Part shown: in pieces, positions 1 to 12,530 of the stretch | Position numbering within the stretch: the stretch's first letter is position 1 | Layout of the letters: each line of letters starts with the position of its first letter | Assembly (NCBI GenBank): GCA_037367405.1 | Contig: JAZKJV010010135.1 | Span: 1-64,000, forward strand | Direction of reading: 5' to 3' | Source of the DNA: Ottelia alismoides | Taxonomy: Eukaryota; Streptophyta; Magnoliopsida; Alismatales; Hydrocharitaceae | Length of the DNA: 64,000 nt | Position numbers and translations under genes: made by a program | Notes under the pieces: generated by a model | The model's input: only the letters and a program-made list of their open reading frames with translations | Told to the model about the DNA's origin: nothing | The model's database searches: none

Positions 1-743
1 TTCTTCTTGCATCATATAGGTAGTTTAATTTCTGTCTTTTATTTATACACGGATCACCCTGCATGTAGAGTGTTGGAGCAAGGTACACATTTCTATCTCT
101 GCATGTATCATTGTGTTTGATCGCAAATCGGCTTTTTCAACTTCCTCCCCCGTTTTATTGGACTTTAAATAACCAGGAGATCAAAAAATTCGTTAGGCGT
201 TTTCTTTATTTCAGAGAAATATTAAAAAGTGAAAAATAATAAAATTGGGATTGCTAATGCAAACTTGACCTTAAAACTCATCTCATTTTCAAAAATTTTG
301 TCTTGGGGAGAGTAACCCCCTCCTTGGTTAATTTATCTGCAGCGAGAGAGTAACCCGCACACTAGGATAGAGCCATACCTGAACTCCTCTTAGACTACTG
401 TTCTGAGGTTAGTCGTTCTCCAGTGAGTATCTCTCCGGTAACCGGTAAAGCGGACCGTGACATCCTTTGCAGAGTGGATTGATCGGGTAGCCGGTAAACG
501 GTCCGCAATTCATACTGGCTGGGAAAGATCTAGCTTTGGTTCAGGACAGTCTCCTAGGAGCATCGGGTTCCCAACAGCTCGCTTAATTGCTCTGATAGAT
601 TGATTGATCACCTAAATAAAATTGACAAGATAAACGACCGAACTTTCACGGTCATCAGCTCAGAGTTGTGTATGTGAACTGGGGATTTGTATTCACATCT
701 TGTTTACATTTCAGATCTCATCCGCCCTTTTTCCAGATCAAAA
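1..743 (+). other. 5' leader of element A, non-coding
   Basis: AT-rich with short GC-rich blocks, aligned with 42940-43592 of element F. Conserved blocks lie at about 60-75, 305-330 and 345-375. The segment GGGGAGAGTAACCCCCTCC can pair with itself (GGGG with CCCC). A TTTCAG at about 710-715, just before the gag start, resembles a 3' splice site; element F has GCCAG at the matching place. Known roles of such leaders are dimerisation, packaging and splicing. Which of these applies here is not shown. Confidence 0.6.
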
Positions 744-2640
744 TGATGGGAAGGAGATCCCTTAATCCACGTCTGGTGGCACCGCTATCGATCTCTCCTC
801 CCTATTCATCTAGGTCGGCTTCGGGGAGTCCAGACCCACTCTCCGAGCCTGAGTTCACATCCACCCTGTTCTCCCTCGACCACTCTTCTTCTATCAGTCC
901 AGCGGTATCAGAGTTTAATGCATCACAGAGTTCAGAGCATTTGATGGCACCTGAGATGGGTTCTTTTGCCTTTGCAGAGACCCAAGATATGGACAGTAGA
1001 GAGGAACACCCAGATGAGCAGAGACCTCCTCCGTACATATATGATCAAGCTGCCATCAACAATTCACTGTTAGCCTCCCTGGAAACCATGCAGAGACATA
1101 TCAGAGACCAGGGAGTGTTCATGGGTGAAATAATGAGGGAGATGCGAGAAGGAAGAGAAGACAAACCTGAGGGCGGTGATATACCAGATGCAGCAGGCGA
1201 AGGAGAAGAACCTAACCAGGAGAGGCCGCCCTCGAGGACCATGAGGCAATTGCACAACCCAGGTGCAACCCTCACGCACCGATAGATCCGACTCCCTCCC
1301 ATCTATGGAGACTTCGAGATTCACCCACATACCATTCAGGTACTGCCCAAGTTTCACGGGCTAGCCACCGAAGAACCTCACCTCCATCTGCAAGAGTTTG
1401 AAATGATATGCAGTACAATCCATGACATGCTGGTGACTGAGGATACCATCAAAATGATAGCCTTCTCGTTCTCCTTGGTTGATAGAGCATCCTATTGGCT
1501 GAAACATTTGGGGAGGTACATCGACACTTGGGAGCAACTCTGGAACGAGTACTTGAACAAGTATTACCCACTCGGATGGACAACTGCAGCAAGAGCAATG
1601 ATCGGCAATTTCACAATGATCCCCAACAAACAATTCCATGAAGCTTGGGATCGCTTAGAGAGCTCATAGACCGATGTCCGCACCATGAGATATCACAGCT
1701 CAATCTTGTCCAAACTTTCTTTTGTGGGCTGACATCGGAGGTGCAGGGGCTAGTAAACGCCTCTTGTGGGGGATCTTATTTCTCCAAGGATGCAGAAGCG
1801 GTTTGGGCCATCTATGAACAGATGGCAGAAAATTCTACAGTGATGTCCCACGACCGAATCTACATACACTCCAATGTCCCGCCATAGGCTACTTCTTATC
1901 ATCGTATTATAAGGATCGATGCAGGGAACCAGACTTCGTCAGCAGCAGCACAAGATGAATCATCGGCTGCTGACATGGGCATAATCAGTGAAAAATTGGA
2001 CCGCATCGAGATTCTAGAGAAGAAGCAAGGACAAGGTCTGGCACAGGTAGACCAGTTGGCTAAGACCATGAGTGACCTGAAGACTCACATCTTGAGTATT
2101 CAGGAGGCACAATCTGCTTCACATCCTCCTCCCAGGTCACAAGCTGAGTCCAGAAGTAGCTGCTCTACCCCACCACCCCCGCATACCGCCAAGTTCACCA
2201 TGTCCAGGAGGTGTCAGTACAGCAGCTACCACACTATTCACAGCAGCCACCATCTCATGACACTCTGATGGTGGTCTATCAGTCGGATCAGCCACTGGCA
2301 GCACTACCACTCCACCTTCGAGCAGGAGCCGTTGATGGAAGTCAACGGGATATGGTACGACCGGTACCCCCAGCAGGCTGGGATTCGTCGTGATCACCAA
2401 GGATTCTGTTGGACCACCGGGAGGTGCCTCATCCCAACAACAGCCTCCAGCTCAGGGCAGTCATAGTAGCCAACACCAGCAGCCCCAGTACTCCCAATCA
2501 TAGCAGTATTACCAGTAGAGTCATCGTCCCACCTATCAGGGACAACAGTGGGGCAGCGACAACAGCCTTACCAGCAGCAGTACTCCCAGCCTCACCAGCA
2601 ACCTTAGTTCCAGCAAGGGAAAACTTCTGGTTCTCCAGCA
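744..2640 (+). pseudogene. gag: Element A gag, broken
   Basis: The likely start is the ATG-ATG at 744 (MMGRRS...), which matches the MMDPP start in element F. Residues from 1286 on show the retrotransposon Gag domain: VLPKFHGLATEEPHLHLQEF, then AFSFSLVDRASYWLKHL, then FHEAWDRL, then RELIDRCPHHEI, then a CGGSYF end. Defects: an in-frame TAG at 1283-1285, a frameshift near 1650 inside FHEAWDRL/RELIDRC, another stop at 1885-1887, then a predicted coiled-coil-like stretch (EKLDRIEILEKKQGQGLAQV) and a Q/P/S-rich tail with further frame loss. No CCHC zinc knuckle was found. In an active element this protein would form the virus-like particle in the cytoplasm. Confidence 0.85.
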
Positions 2641-2646
2641 CCTGCT

Positions 2647-3258
2647 TTGGAGAACCCAGCACTTGACGATCTCGCCCGCTTGCTCTCCGAATATCAAGCA
2701 TTCTTCCGACGAGAAATGGATGAGTTCTGGCAGGAAATAAGGGACATAATAAAAGGAAAAGCCGCCATACCTGCACAGAGCGAGTCAAACCCGAATAACT
2801 TGAAGAGAAAGTCTGAGCAGGTACAGTCTACAGAGGATACCACTCCTAGTGCTTATTTGAAAGACATGCATTCTATGTTTGATACTCACTTTGTGTCACT
2901 TAGGAGCGGTAGGGAACCAGCCGACGGCTCCTCATATGAGGGACAACACCATGGAGAATCAAGAGCCCCAGATGAGGAGAGAAGCGGTGCTGATACCGCT
3001 AACAATGAAGATGATGATGGTTCCAAGGGCACCAAGGATACAGATCTCACTGACAGTGCTGAGGCTGTCAAATTTCAAGATGCTTGGGGTGGTACTGAAG
3101 CCACCATTTTTGATACAGAACCAGAGCGCGGTGCTGAGGCCGCGAAGGAGAATATTGTGGGTGGTGCTGATGCCCCCATTTTGAGTCCAAATGTTTTCCA
3201 ACCTACTGTATTGCCATCTTCTGTATCTATGGACACTATGAAAAAGAACAAAAAATGA
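2647..3258 (+). pseudogene. Element A Gag C-terminal or linker segment, acidic open frame
   Basis: A 203-codon open frame between gag and protease. It begins MENPALDDLARLLSEYQAFF with a helical, charged N-terminus (REMDEFWQEIRDIIKGK), then becomes acidic and low in complexity (NNEDDDGSKGTKDTDLTDS). It contains an imperfect internal repeat of about 19 residues around DAWGGTEATIFDTEPERGAE and GGADAPILSP. No catalytic motif is visible. Its place fits the C-terminal part of Gag or a Gag-protease linker. No independent function is claimed. Confidence 0.5.
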
Positions 3259-3510
3259 ATAAAGGAAAGATTTCTTCATCAATTCCGAGTCCATGTGTAT
3301 TGAATGATGATGTTTGCATGGATTTAGTCCTTCACATGCCTAGAAACCTTCTCCTAACCCTCTGTCTGAGGAGGGCCCATCCATCCCCTTCCCTCAAGCA
3401 CTCCGCTTGGTGAAGGGGAATAAATAGAAATCCGAAAAAGAATGAACAGTTAGAGTTCAGCCAACAGATGATAGACAGATTTCAGATACAGCTGACTCTA
3501 CAGGAGGCAC

Positions 3511-4091
3511 TTGAGCACATCCCCCTTTTCCAAAAGAAATCCGAGAGAAAAGATCATCGTACGTAGGAAGAGGCGGGACACTAGAGGAGAGATCCATGTG
3601 CTGACCCGTGCCACATGTTGTGCCATTCAGAACCAGATGCCGACTAAACGACCTGATGCAGGAGCTCCATATGTCAGATGCCAGATTAGAGAGCATCCGT
3701 TCGATCGTATTCTATTAGACATCGGCTCTTCTATCAACCTCCTTCTGGCATCCTTACTCGACCGATTCGAGTTCGGCCCGCTCCATCGGAGTCGGACAGT
3801 CCTTCAGTTTGCTGATAGGTCTATCAAGAGGCCGAAGGGGTTGTTGAGAGACATGGTCGTCACCATTCAAGGCTTGAAATTACCATGGACTTTGTTGTAT
3901 TGGACATGGAGATCCCTGAATCGGTGACTGCTACCCCCCTCATACTAGGACGCCTATTCTTGGCCACAACTAAGGCGGTGATCGACTATGATAGTGGGAG
4001 TGTACTTTCGTATAGAGGGCGAGAGTATACAAATAGAGACGATTGGCGAGACCCGAGCGAGAGATTCAGCCTGCTCAGAACCATGCAGTGA
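3511..4091 (+). pseudogene. Element A aspartic protease, frameshifted
   Basis: The first frame (3511-3927) contains the active-site region LLDIGSSINLLLASLLDRF, the form usual in Athila/Tat proteases (D-x-G-S-S-x-N-L-x). The second frame (3885-4091) continues with MDFVVLDMEIPES, then TPLILGRLFLATTKAVIDYD, the conserved C-terminal half (ILGRPFL-AT). A frameshift near 3888 separates the halves. The catalytic Asp is present, but LP after SSIN is LL here. In an active element the enzyme matures Gag-Pol in the particle. The next 600 bases, to about 4700, are an acidic linker with several stops and no recognised domain. Confidence 0.85.
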
Positions 4092-4708
4092 CACAGTACA
4101 GATGAAAGATGCAGAGCTAGACGTCCACCAGGAGTGTGATTTTGTGATGACCGATGATGTAGCAGTTTGGGATGAACCAGAAGCACGAGCCCCCGCCTTG
4201 TCTACAGACTCATAATACACACCTTTTATAGCAGACGAGAGTTCGGAGAGCACACCCCTGGCGGAGGACACTATAGAGGTTGACAGTTGCGTGATGAGTG
4301 GTGAAACTGATGTTTGTTAAGATTCAGATCCCACGGAGGTAGACTTTGATTGGAAGGATTTTGATGCATGTTTGCCATGTATGTTTCCCGATGAGCCGAC
4401 AGATAGGACGGAGAGTGAGCCAGCACATATGATAGACACACCAACATGGTCCTCTTCGTCGGAATTACAGGTACAACAAGAGTTCTCACATGCAGACCTG
4501 GTTGCTTTTACATAGACATATCAGAAGCCAGATTTGCCAGCTCCCACCAAGATAGAATTTAAGCCTTTACCGCAGTCGCTTAAGTATAGATTCCTTGCAG
4601 GAGAACCAGATATGAAACACAATCATTATCTCAGCAGATTTGACTGGAGAACAAGAATCTTATTTGATGGAGGTTCTTGAATGAAACCGCAAGGCAATAT
4701 GATGGAGT

Positions 4709-6311
4709 GTGGTTGATCTCAAGGGGATAAGTCCGGCTCTGTGCTCCCACCGTATCTACCTCGAGGAAGACGCTAAGCCATCGTGTGAGTTCCAACGACG
4801 GCTGAACCTGAACCTTCGAGATGTAGTAATAAGGAAATATCTAAATGGTGGAGCGTCGATTTTATCTACCCCATCTCCGACTCCAAGTGGGTTAGTCCTT
4901 TACATGTGGTACCCAAGAGGACGGGTGTCACTAAAGTTGTGAATGAGTCTGGAGAGGAGATCGCCACCCGGATACCCACTTCTTGTAGGGTCTGTGTGGA
5001 CTACAGACGATTGAATGAGGCCACCAAGAAGGATCATTTCCCGCTGCCATTTATTGATCAGATTATCGAGAGGCTAGCTGGGAAGAGTCATTACTATTTT
5101 CTTGACGTGTATTCCGGATACAATAAAGTGGCTATTGCGCCCAAAGACCAGGATAAAACGACGTCCAGCTGCCCATTTGGGACATATGCTTTCAGACGGA
5201 TGCCCTTTGGCCTATGTAACGCTCCGGTGACATTCCAGAGGTGCATGTTGTCCATCTTTTCGGACATGATAGGTGACAGCTTGGAGGTCTTCATGGATGA
5301 TTTCTCGGTCTATGGCGACGGGTTTGATGCTTGTCTTGACTGCCTAGACCGAGTACTTCAGTGCTGCATAGAGGTAAACCTTATACTATCTTGGGAGAAG
5401 AGTCACTTTATGGTGACTTAGGGGACGGTCCTTGGTCACATCATCTCCAACAGGGCATGGAAGTTGATCCAGCCAAGGTGGATATCATTAGAAAACTCAA
5501 TCCACCGTCCAATTTGAGACAGTTGCGGTCTTTTCTGGGGCATGTCGGTTTTTACCAGCGGTTCATTCAAAACTTCTGTCGAATTGCCCGACCGCTTACA
5601 GATTTATTGACTAAAGACACTGAGTTCCTTGTAGATGATAAGTGTCTTAAGTCTTTCGAGACTCTCAAGAATTTAGTTATCGAGGCTCCTATCCTTCAGC
5701 CACCCGATTGATCTCTCCCATTTGAGATCATGACAGATGCTTCTGATTATGCCATAGGGGTTGTGCTTGGACAGAGGAGGGATGGATTACCCTATGCCAT
5801 ACATTACGCTAGCCAGACTTTGGATGCAGCTTAAAGGAATTATATAGTGACTGAGAAAGAGATGTTAGCGGTAGTCTTTGCTTTGGATAAGTACAGATCT
5901 TACATTCTTGGATCTAGAGTGAAAATTTTTATAGATTATACTACCATTCGGTACTTGATGTCGAAGAAGGATGCCAAAGCCAGATTAACCAGATGGATCC
6001 TTCTCCTCCAGGAATTTGATATCGAGATTAAGGATAAACCTGGAGTTAAGAATGTTGTGGCAGATCACCTCTCCCGCTTGGAAAACCTTGAGGAATCTGA
6101 GCCTATAGCACCTATTATTGAGACTTTTCCAGATGAGGCGATCCTTGCTATCACCCCTCTCCCATGGTATGCCGACATTGTGAATTACCTTGTCGCCAAA
6201 TCTATTCCACAAGGTTGGCCCAGACAGCGGCTTGAGTCCTTCCTTGCGAAGGCAAAGTCGTACCATTGGGAGGACCTCGTCCTTTATCATGAAGGAGGGG
6301 ACAACATCTAG
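4709..6311 (+). pseudogene. Element A reverse transcriptase and RNase H, broken
   Basis: Starts with DLKGISPALCSHRIYLEED and QRRLN, both typical of Athila/Tat RT. Motifs follow in order: RVCVDYRRLNEATKKDHFPL, FLDVYSGYNKVAIAPKDQ, CPFGTYAFRRMPFGLCNAP, and the catalytic FMDDFSVYG (FMDD at 5290-5301). The connection domain has RSFLGHVGFYQRFI. RNase H is seen as EIMTDASDYAIG, then TEKEMLAVVFALDKY, then VADHLSRL. Defects: frameshift near 4830, TAG at 5419-5421, frameshift near 5452, TGA at 5709-5711, TAA near 5833 and TAG at 6309-6311. Both RT Asp residues of FMDD remain. This order and sequence place the element in Metaviridae. Confidence 0.92.
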
Positions 6312-7400
6312 AGACTGTGCATTCCTCAAGATGAGCAACATAGCGTCCTCACCTACTGCCACAAGCTCGAGGCAGGAGGACATCATTATGGGAGACAGAC
6401 AGCACAGAAGGTGCTCCAATCCGGCCTTTGGTGGCCTACCCTTTTCAATGATTCTGATGAGCTCGTGAGAAGGTGTACTGATTGTCAGAAGATGGGTACT
6501 TGCAGACATAGAGACATGATGCCCATGCAACCCATTCACTTTTGTGAGGTTTTTGACGCATGTGGGATTGATTTCATGGGCCCATAAAAAGTCAGGGGTT
6601 TGAGTATATTCTTCTTGTTGTAGATTATGGTGAGTCGTTGGGTTGAGGCCATCTCCGCCTGAGCCGCAGATGTTAAAACTATATGTCGTTTCTTGAGGAA
6701 AAATATTATTTCACGGTTCGGGGTACCTAGAGTCTTGATTTCATATGGGGGTCTCACTTTATTAAGGACAAGGTAAAGGCCCTCGCAGACGAGTTCAGTA
6801 TTGACCATCGTGTTGTCACGCCATATCACCCTCAGACTAATGGTCTTGCTGAAGTATCGAATAGGGAGATTAAGACAATTGTACAGAAGGTAGTCCGTCC
6901 AGACCGAAAGGATTGGTCATAGCTTTTGGACTCGGTCTTGTGGACCTATCGGACTTCCTTCAAGACACCACTAGGGACATCTCCCTTTTGTCTCGTCTAT
7001 GGCAAGCCATGCCATTTACCAGTGGAGATAAAGCATAAGTCACTATGGGTAGTTACATAGCTATTATTAGATCCTAAGAGTGTAGGAGAATAGAGGAAAG
7101 TAGAGTTGGCAGCCCTGGAAGAACTAAGAGATACAGTCTTCTCAAGTGTCCTACAATATAAGGAGAAAGTAAAAGTATGGCACGATTCCCGAATCAGCCA
7201 TAAATAGTTTTAGCCAGATCACAAGTATGGTTATTTGATGCTAGGTTAAAATTATTCCCAGGGAAACTACAAAGTAAATGGAAAGGACCATATGTGGTCC
7301 GAAAGGTGCATGATAATGGTAGCATTGATATATCTGAACCTTCATCATCCTTCCACTTTTAGAGTCAATGGTCAGCGCTTGAAATCATATCTATATCATG
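6312..7400 (+). pseudogene. Element A integrase, broken
   Basis: The zinc-binding N-terminus is readable as CHKLEAGGHHYG and then CTDCQKMG. The core starts with VFDACGIDFMGP (first catalytic Asp), followed by a TAA near 6586. The expected second Asp region reads VPRVLISYGG, so Asp is Tyr here, next to a frameshift. The Glu region QTNGLAEVSNREIK near 6837-6880 remains. The C-terminal part is full of stops. No GPY/F-type end can be read cleanly. The enzyme would insert cDNA; this copy cannot. Confidence 0.85.
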
Positions 7401-7579
7401 ACCCGCCGACCGTTGATGTTGCCCCGATTCATCTGGTATGAGATGTGCTCTTTGACTCATATCACTTGCATCTCATACATGGTTATCACTTCCATCTTCT
7501 GCTGTATAGATCCATTTGTCTATATCATTCATTCATTCTTCTGTCATATCTGTCACCCCGTCTTCATCTTACGATTTTG

Positions 7580-8080
7580 CTATACTTAGGACGCTCTTTG
7601 TCCTAAGTATAGGGGGGGTGTACACACACTGAGTTGTGATCTATTTGTTCTCTTTTCTTCTTTTCCTTTTCTATCTTCTGTATCTATCAAAAAGGTGTCA
7701 CCCCTTATTGACAATTTCTATACTTAGGACGTACTTTGTCCTAAGTATAGGGGGTGCACCGCGAGTTTTTCCATTCTTTGATCCTCTCCATTGTCTCCTC
7801 TTTGTGTCTATACTTAGGGATATCTTATCCTAAGTATAGGGGGAGACAATCTGAGTACGATCTGTTCGTTCCCACCCTTGACCCTCCCTGCATTGTGTAC
7901 AGTCTGCTATACATAGGATTATTTGATCCTAAGTATAGGGGTGACGGTCAACTTCCCATTCGTTCATTCCTTCCTGTATTTATTTATCCATTATTTAGAC
8001 TTGTCTATACTAAGTACGAGTTATGTCTTCTCTTTTCTCTCCGATCTATGAGGACATAGCTCAAGCTAAGTATAGAGGGG
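7580..8080 (+). repeat. Five-member stem-loop array of element A; each 3' arm copies the polypurine tract
   Basis: Inverted repeats of 12-13 bp with short loops: 7580-7592/7600-7612, 7718-7730/7738-7750, 7808-7819/7828-7839, 7907-7919/7926-7938, and a longer imperfect pair 8005-8033/about 8053-8075. The basic arm is CTATACTTAGGAC and its complement. Right after each 3' arm comes a G-run, so each reads AAGTATAGGGG(G), the same as the polypurine tract at 11361-11372; in the fifth the run is AGGGG. Spacer sequences between hairpins are T/C-rich and unrelated to each other. Element F has the same array. Confidence 0.9.
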
Positions 8081-8224
8081 TCATATATACTTCGTATATA
8101 CTTTAACTATAACTCGTACTTTCATATTTTTATTAATAAACATGGCTAAAAATTCATTTAAAACCTTAAAAAAAGAAAGATACTATCATTCCTCAAATTC
8201 TTTTTGTATATACTGGTTAATAAA

Positions 8225-9578
8225 GGGATTTTTACACCCATAACCCTGAGTAATTTTGCAATAACATTCATAACCCTGTATAATAGCGAATTACATGAGA
8301 AACCTTGAGTATTGCTTAACTCTTACATGACATAACCCTGTGTTATGGTCCGTTTAAGATATCTGTTATAGTTGATGGTTTAGGTTAGAAAAAGTCAAAA
8401 TTACCCCTAATGCTCAATCTTATTTGTAAATCATGCCCTATATATCTCTTCCTTGGGTAAACCTAGAGCAGAGGATCTACTCCCAGGAGTTTTTCACATA
8501 AAAACTCTTCCAACTGTATTGTATTAGTTGCTTTGTTTATTTCTTTATTGAATTCCTTACCAAATATAAGGATTACCATGAATAAAAACTCCAGGATAGA
8601 ACCACCCTACATGTCCTTCGAGCGCTCCTGCAGGCGGTCAGATACGCGTACCTCCAAGCAGAGGTTAGAACCGCAACCTGGAGGGATGGGGACAGCAGGC
8701 GGCGGGCCTGGAGCCGGAGGCAACTAACCTGGGTGGGAGGCGGCTAGCCTGGAGCAGGAGGCGGGCCTGGAGGGGAGGCAACTAGCGTGGAGGGAGGGGG
8801 CGACTAACCTAGAGGGAGGGGGCGACGGGCCTGGAGGGGGTGACGACCTGGAGCGGAAGCGGCAAGCCAAGAGGGAGGGGGTGTCGTGCCTGGAGCGGGA
8901 GGCGGATCTGAAGGGGTTGCAGGCTGGAAGGGGGTGGTGACCTGGAGCGGGAGCGGCTAGCCAGGAGGGAGGGGGCATCGTGCCTGGAGCAGGAAGCGGA
9001 CCTGAGGGGGTTGCAGGCTGGAAGGGGGTGGTGGCTTGGAGCAGGAGTGACTAGCCAGGACGGAGGGGGCGTCGTGCTTGGAGCGGGAGGCAGACCTGGA
9101 GGGGTTTGGCGGCCTGGAAGGGGAGTGGCGTCCTGGAGCGAGAGCGGCTAGGCAGGAGGGAGTGGGCGGCGGGCGGCGGGCATGTAGCGGGAGGTGAGCC
9201 TGCAGGGGGTGGCGGTGGCCTGGAGTGGGGTGGCTAGTCAGGAGGGAGGGGGTGGCAGTCCTGGAGGGAGGTGGCGGGCTGGAGGGGGGTGAACGGAGGA
9301 GGGATGACGCTGCTAGAGGAGGGGTGGAGAAGGAAGACGGGGAGGGTGTCGGCTACGAGGAGGAAGAAGTATTTATTATTTTTTGAGATTTTTAGCACCC
9401 GTTGGATGGACTATGGGTTAGATTAACCCAATGATATGATTGGGTTAAGAGGAAAATTAATGGAGGGTTATGAGTGTGAGACGGAGTGACTATCTGGGGT
9501 TTCTCGTGTAATTCGCTATTATACATGGTTATTAATGTTATTGCGAAATTACTCAGGGTTATGGGTGTAAAAATCCTA
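8225..9578. mobile_element. Non-autonomous DNA transposon with about 80 bp terminal inverted repeats
   Basis: The left arm (8225-8304) starts GGGATTTTTACACCCATAAC. The right arm (9498-9577) is its reverse complement with about 4 mismatches in 79 positions. Flanks share TTAATAAA (8217-8224 and 9579-9586), an 8 bp target duplication; the ninth base differs. Long arms and an 8-9 bp duplication suggest a Mutator-like foldback element, with hAT possible. The interior has no transposase; most of it is a GC-rich tandem repeat. It interrupts the AT-rich 3' region of element A, so it is younger than A. Confidence 0.8.
8640..9345. repeat. GC-rich degenerate minisatellite inside the inverted-repeat element
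   Basis: Repeated variants of CCTGGAGCGGGAGGCGG and GGAGGGAGGGGGCG, with longer imperfect units of roughly 100 bases (for example GGGGTTGCAGGCTGGAAGGGGGTGGTG near 8915 and again near 9010). The plus strand is very G-rich, with many runs of three to six G, so G-quadruplex formation is plausible. Open frames here are repeat artefacts. The composition differs sharply from the AT-rich neighbours. Confidence 0.8.
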
Positions 9579-9586
9579 TTAATAAA

Positions 9587-11359
9587 TCAGGTGAAAATGT
9601 TTCTGCAAAATGTTTGAAAAATAGTTTGAAAATCTTTGTGAAAATCTTTTGAAAACTATTTGGAAAATGTTTGGCTACATGTTTTCAACATTTGTAAAAA
9701 TATTTTATTTGAAAAATTTTATTTTCTTTTTGTGAAATAAAATGTTTGAAAAATGATTTGCAAATGGTTTGAAAAATGGGTGCAAAAATATTTTGAAAAA
9801 ATCTATCTATACTGTTTGAAAAACCTTTGCAAAATGATTTTCAAATGTGTGTACATGTTTGTAAAATATTTGTAAAACTTATTTTAGGCTATAGTTTTTC
9901 AAGTGGTTTGTAAAAACCTTTTCGAATAAGTTTGAGGAATATATACATCATACCAAAATCCATTGTATATACCTATAAAATTAACCACTTACCCTTGTAA
10001 ATTCTTAAAATCCACTTCTTGTAAATATAAGCAGCACCCTCATGTAAATATTTTAACCTAGTTTTTAGCTAAAATCTTTTTTCTTTTCAAATCCCAAAAA
10101 ACATTTGCAAAACTAAAATCCAAAAACATTTGTAAAATCTTTTTGAAAAAAACAAAAAATGCATATGCATCATCTTTTACAAAAAGTCATAAAAAGTTCA
10201 AAAGCTTTGAAAATTGCATCAAAAAAATATTTTCTGCATTTGCATAGCATTAGCATTTTTCGGATTGAGTTTGATAGTTGAACAAGTCTAAATAAAATCC
10301 GAAGATTGGAGCTTGGTTAGATCTTGAAATCGACCTAATAATTGGAACCTTATAAGAAATGGAATTGAGGTACTTCAGGTCTAGTTGACTTAATTCTTTG
10401 AGGATCACGGGACTTGGTTTAATGGATTCTTGACTGCCAAAGTAGAGTATTTCAGAGCACACATACGACTCTTGTTGATAATGACCTAACTTGGACACAT
10501 GCACCTTTCACATGGCTCGACTCAGTTGGAGTGGTGAGCGGATTGGATTTGCCGATATGAGATGCATACAAGTGGAAACACTTGTCCTCCTCTAGGGAGG
10601 AAAGTGCACCCCAACCCGTCCAGTGATGAGGAATTCTAAAGACAGGAGAGTGTGGGTTGCAATACAGCTTTTAAAGAGCGATAGTCTACTTGCTCAAGAG
10701 GAAAACTCTCTATGTAATTGCTGCTGTGAATAGTATTTCAAAAAAAAAAGAAAAGAGGCCTGCAAAAGTATGTGAATATGTTGTATAGTCAATGAGCATG
10801 CTTGAGCTTCAAAGTCAAATATGTAAGCCTGCGGCTAGATGACTTGACTACACCGGTCTCGCATCCTAGGACAGGTAGCTACACTGGCTACCGTCCATTC
10901 TTCTCTTCACCCCTCCTCTTGAGCTGGTTGTCACTTGAACTTAGAAGGGAATACCCCGCTCCTCGGGGAAGGAGTTATTGGATTGGGGAATCATTGGGTT
11001 GTCATACTGGAGAAGTCAGTCTCTTTATCATTTCAGTTGGGGAGAGCCACCATAACTTACACTGTACGAGTCAGATTCATAGTCGTAAGGGTTTGCGTAT
11101 GAGTTGAGATAATTCTGACATGGCTATTGAGGAGACTTGAGCAAAGTTTTGGGATTCTTGAAGGCTGTTGGATTTCAAGTTCGGTTCTCATTAAGGTTCC
11201 TCCCGTACTAAAATACCAAAGGTCCGACTTAAGATCCAAACTTTGATTTTGTGAAGACAAGTTTGATAATTAAACCTAATCCATCTTTCTTCTTTTTCTT
11301 TTCTTTGTTTTCCTTTTCTGCACTTACTGCATAAGTGTTAACTAGAGACTAGCAAAGGC
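9587..11359 (+). other. Long non-coding 3' region of element A
   Basis: 9587-10240 is AT-rich with recurrent TTTGAAAA and TTTGTAAA words. From about 10250 it aligns by eye with 46730-47870 of element F: GGAGCTTG(G/A)TTA, AACCTTATA, GACTTAATTCTTTGAG, GTGGGTTGCAATA-AGCTT, GATAGTCTACT-GCTCAAGAG and GAAGGGAATACCCCGCTCCTC. No ORF longer than about 100 codons is present, and shared frames are not evident, so the conservation is of RNA or DNA rather than protein. Athila elements often have an env-like ORF here; none is seen. Confidence 0.65.
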
Positions 11360-11360
11360 A

Positions 11361-11372
11361 AAGTATAGGGGG
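11361..11372 (+). promoter_or_regulatory. Polypurine tract of element A
   Basis: AAGTATAGGGGG directly abuts the TG of the 3' LTR. In LTR retrotransposons this RNA segment survives RNase H and primes plus-strand DNA. The same 12-mer occurs at the 3' arms in the upstream stem-loop array. Confidence 0.85.
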
Positions 11373-12530
11373 TGATGAATACACATTTCATCATCTTTAT
11401 TCTATCGTTTTGGCCTCAAAAATCCTGACAAATGCATGTAAATACCCCTAATTCATACATTTTAGCATCCAAGCATGTGTATGTAAATAGTGTATAAAAT
11501 ACTGTTTTTAAAGCAAAAATTATAGAATAAAGAAAAGAAAAGAAAAATAATAAAATATTGTAAATATTTTATGACCCGGAATCCTGAGACCTAGGCATCT
11601 CGATGAATAGATCGACAAGGAGTAAAGTAGGGGGAGATAAGGGCCACAATACCAATAAAATTCCCTTTCATTTTATTCATTCTTTATTCATTTTGGGACT
11701 TATTTTTTGTTCCACTTTTTATACCTCAAATAAAGAAACTTTGTACATGAAAACTGTAGATAACTAATAAAGAAAAATACAAAATTTATTTCATACAAAA
11801 ATAATATACAGATAAAAAGTTATGATCTGAATAAAAGTCCAGAATCCCAACTTCCCAGACTTGTGTCTCCCAAATAAAAACTCGAAACGCATCAAAATCA
11901 CCTTTAATCGTATATAATTTTTAACAGACTATTTAATGAAGGTGGTCTCGCATTTTGCGGAGCTACGGTTTGAAAGTTGAGTTTTGGAACCCTATTGTAT
12001 ACTTGTACAGATTAAAATATTCATTTTTAGTATTTATTTATTATTTTTTATAATTTTATATTTTTATGATTTTGTAAATATTATTTACAATATATATGTA
12101 CATTAAAATCAGAATAAAAACATCAAGAAAATACAAAAATACAATACATGTATACAAAACATAGGTATGATACCTGTAAATACACCTATATAAAATATAC
12201 TTCTATTTTATTAAGTGTATAAAATATATCAGAAAAATAAAATAAAAATAAATTTCAGTGTATAAAAATATGTTATAAATTTATAAAATAATAAACAAAA
12301 TAAATAAAATTAAATATACAAAATAAAATAAAATATTAAAATATATAGGAGAATATACCTATATAGGACATAAAAGGTAACTTGAAATTTTATACCTCAT
12401 AAAAATAAATAAAAATCACCATAAAATTCTTTATAAAATAAGGAACATTTTTTATTTTATAATCTCAAATTAATAAAATCATTTACTATTTTATTTTGAA
12501 TTTACTACAAATTTTGACTTGGAATTTTCT

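Noticed and set aside
7580..8080. CRISPR-like array
   Set aside because: Repeats are palindromic with variable short loops in a plant retrotransposon, spacers are uneven and T-rich, and no cas genes are present.
8650..9340. Open frames in the GC-rich minisatellite
   Set aside because: Low-complexity repeat translations without start context or conservation.
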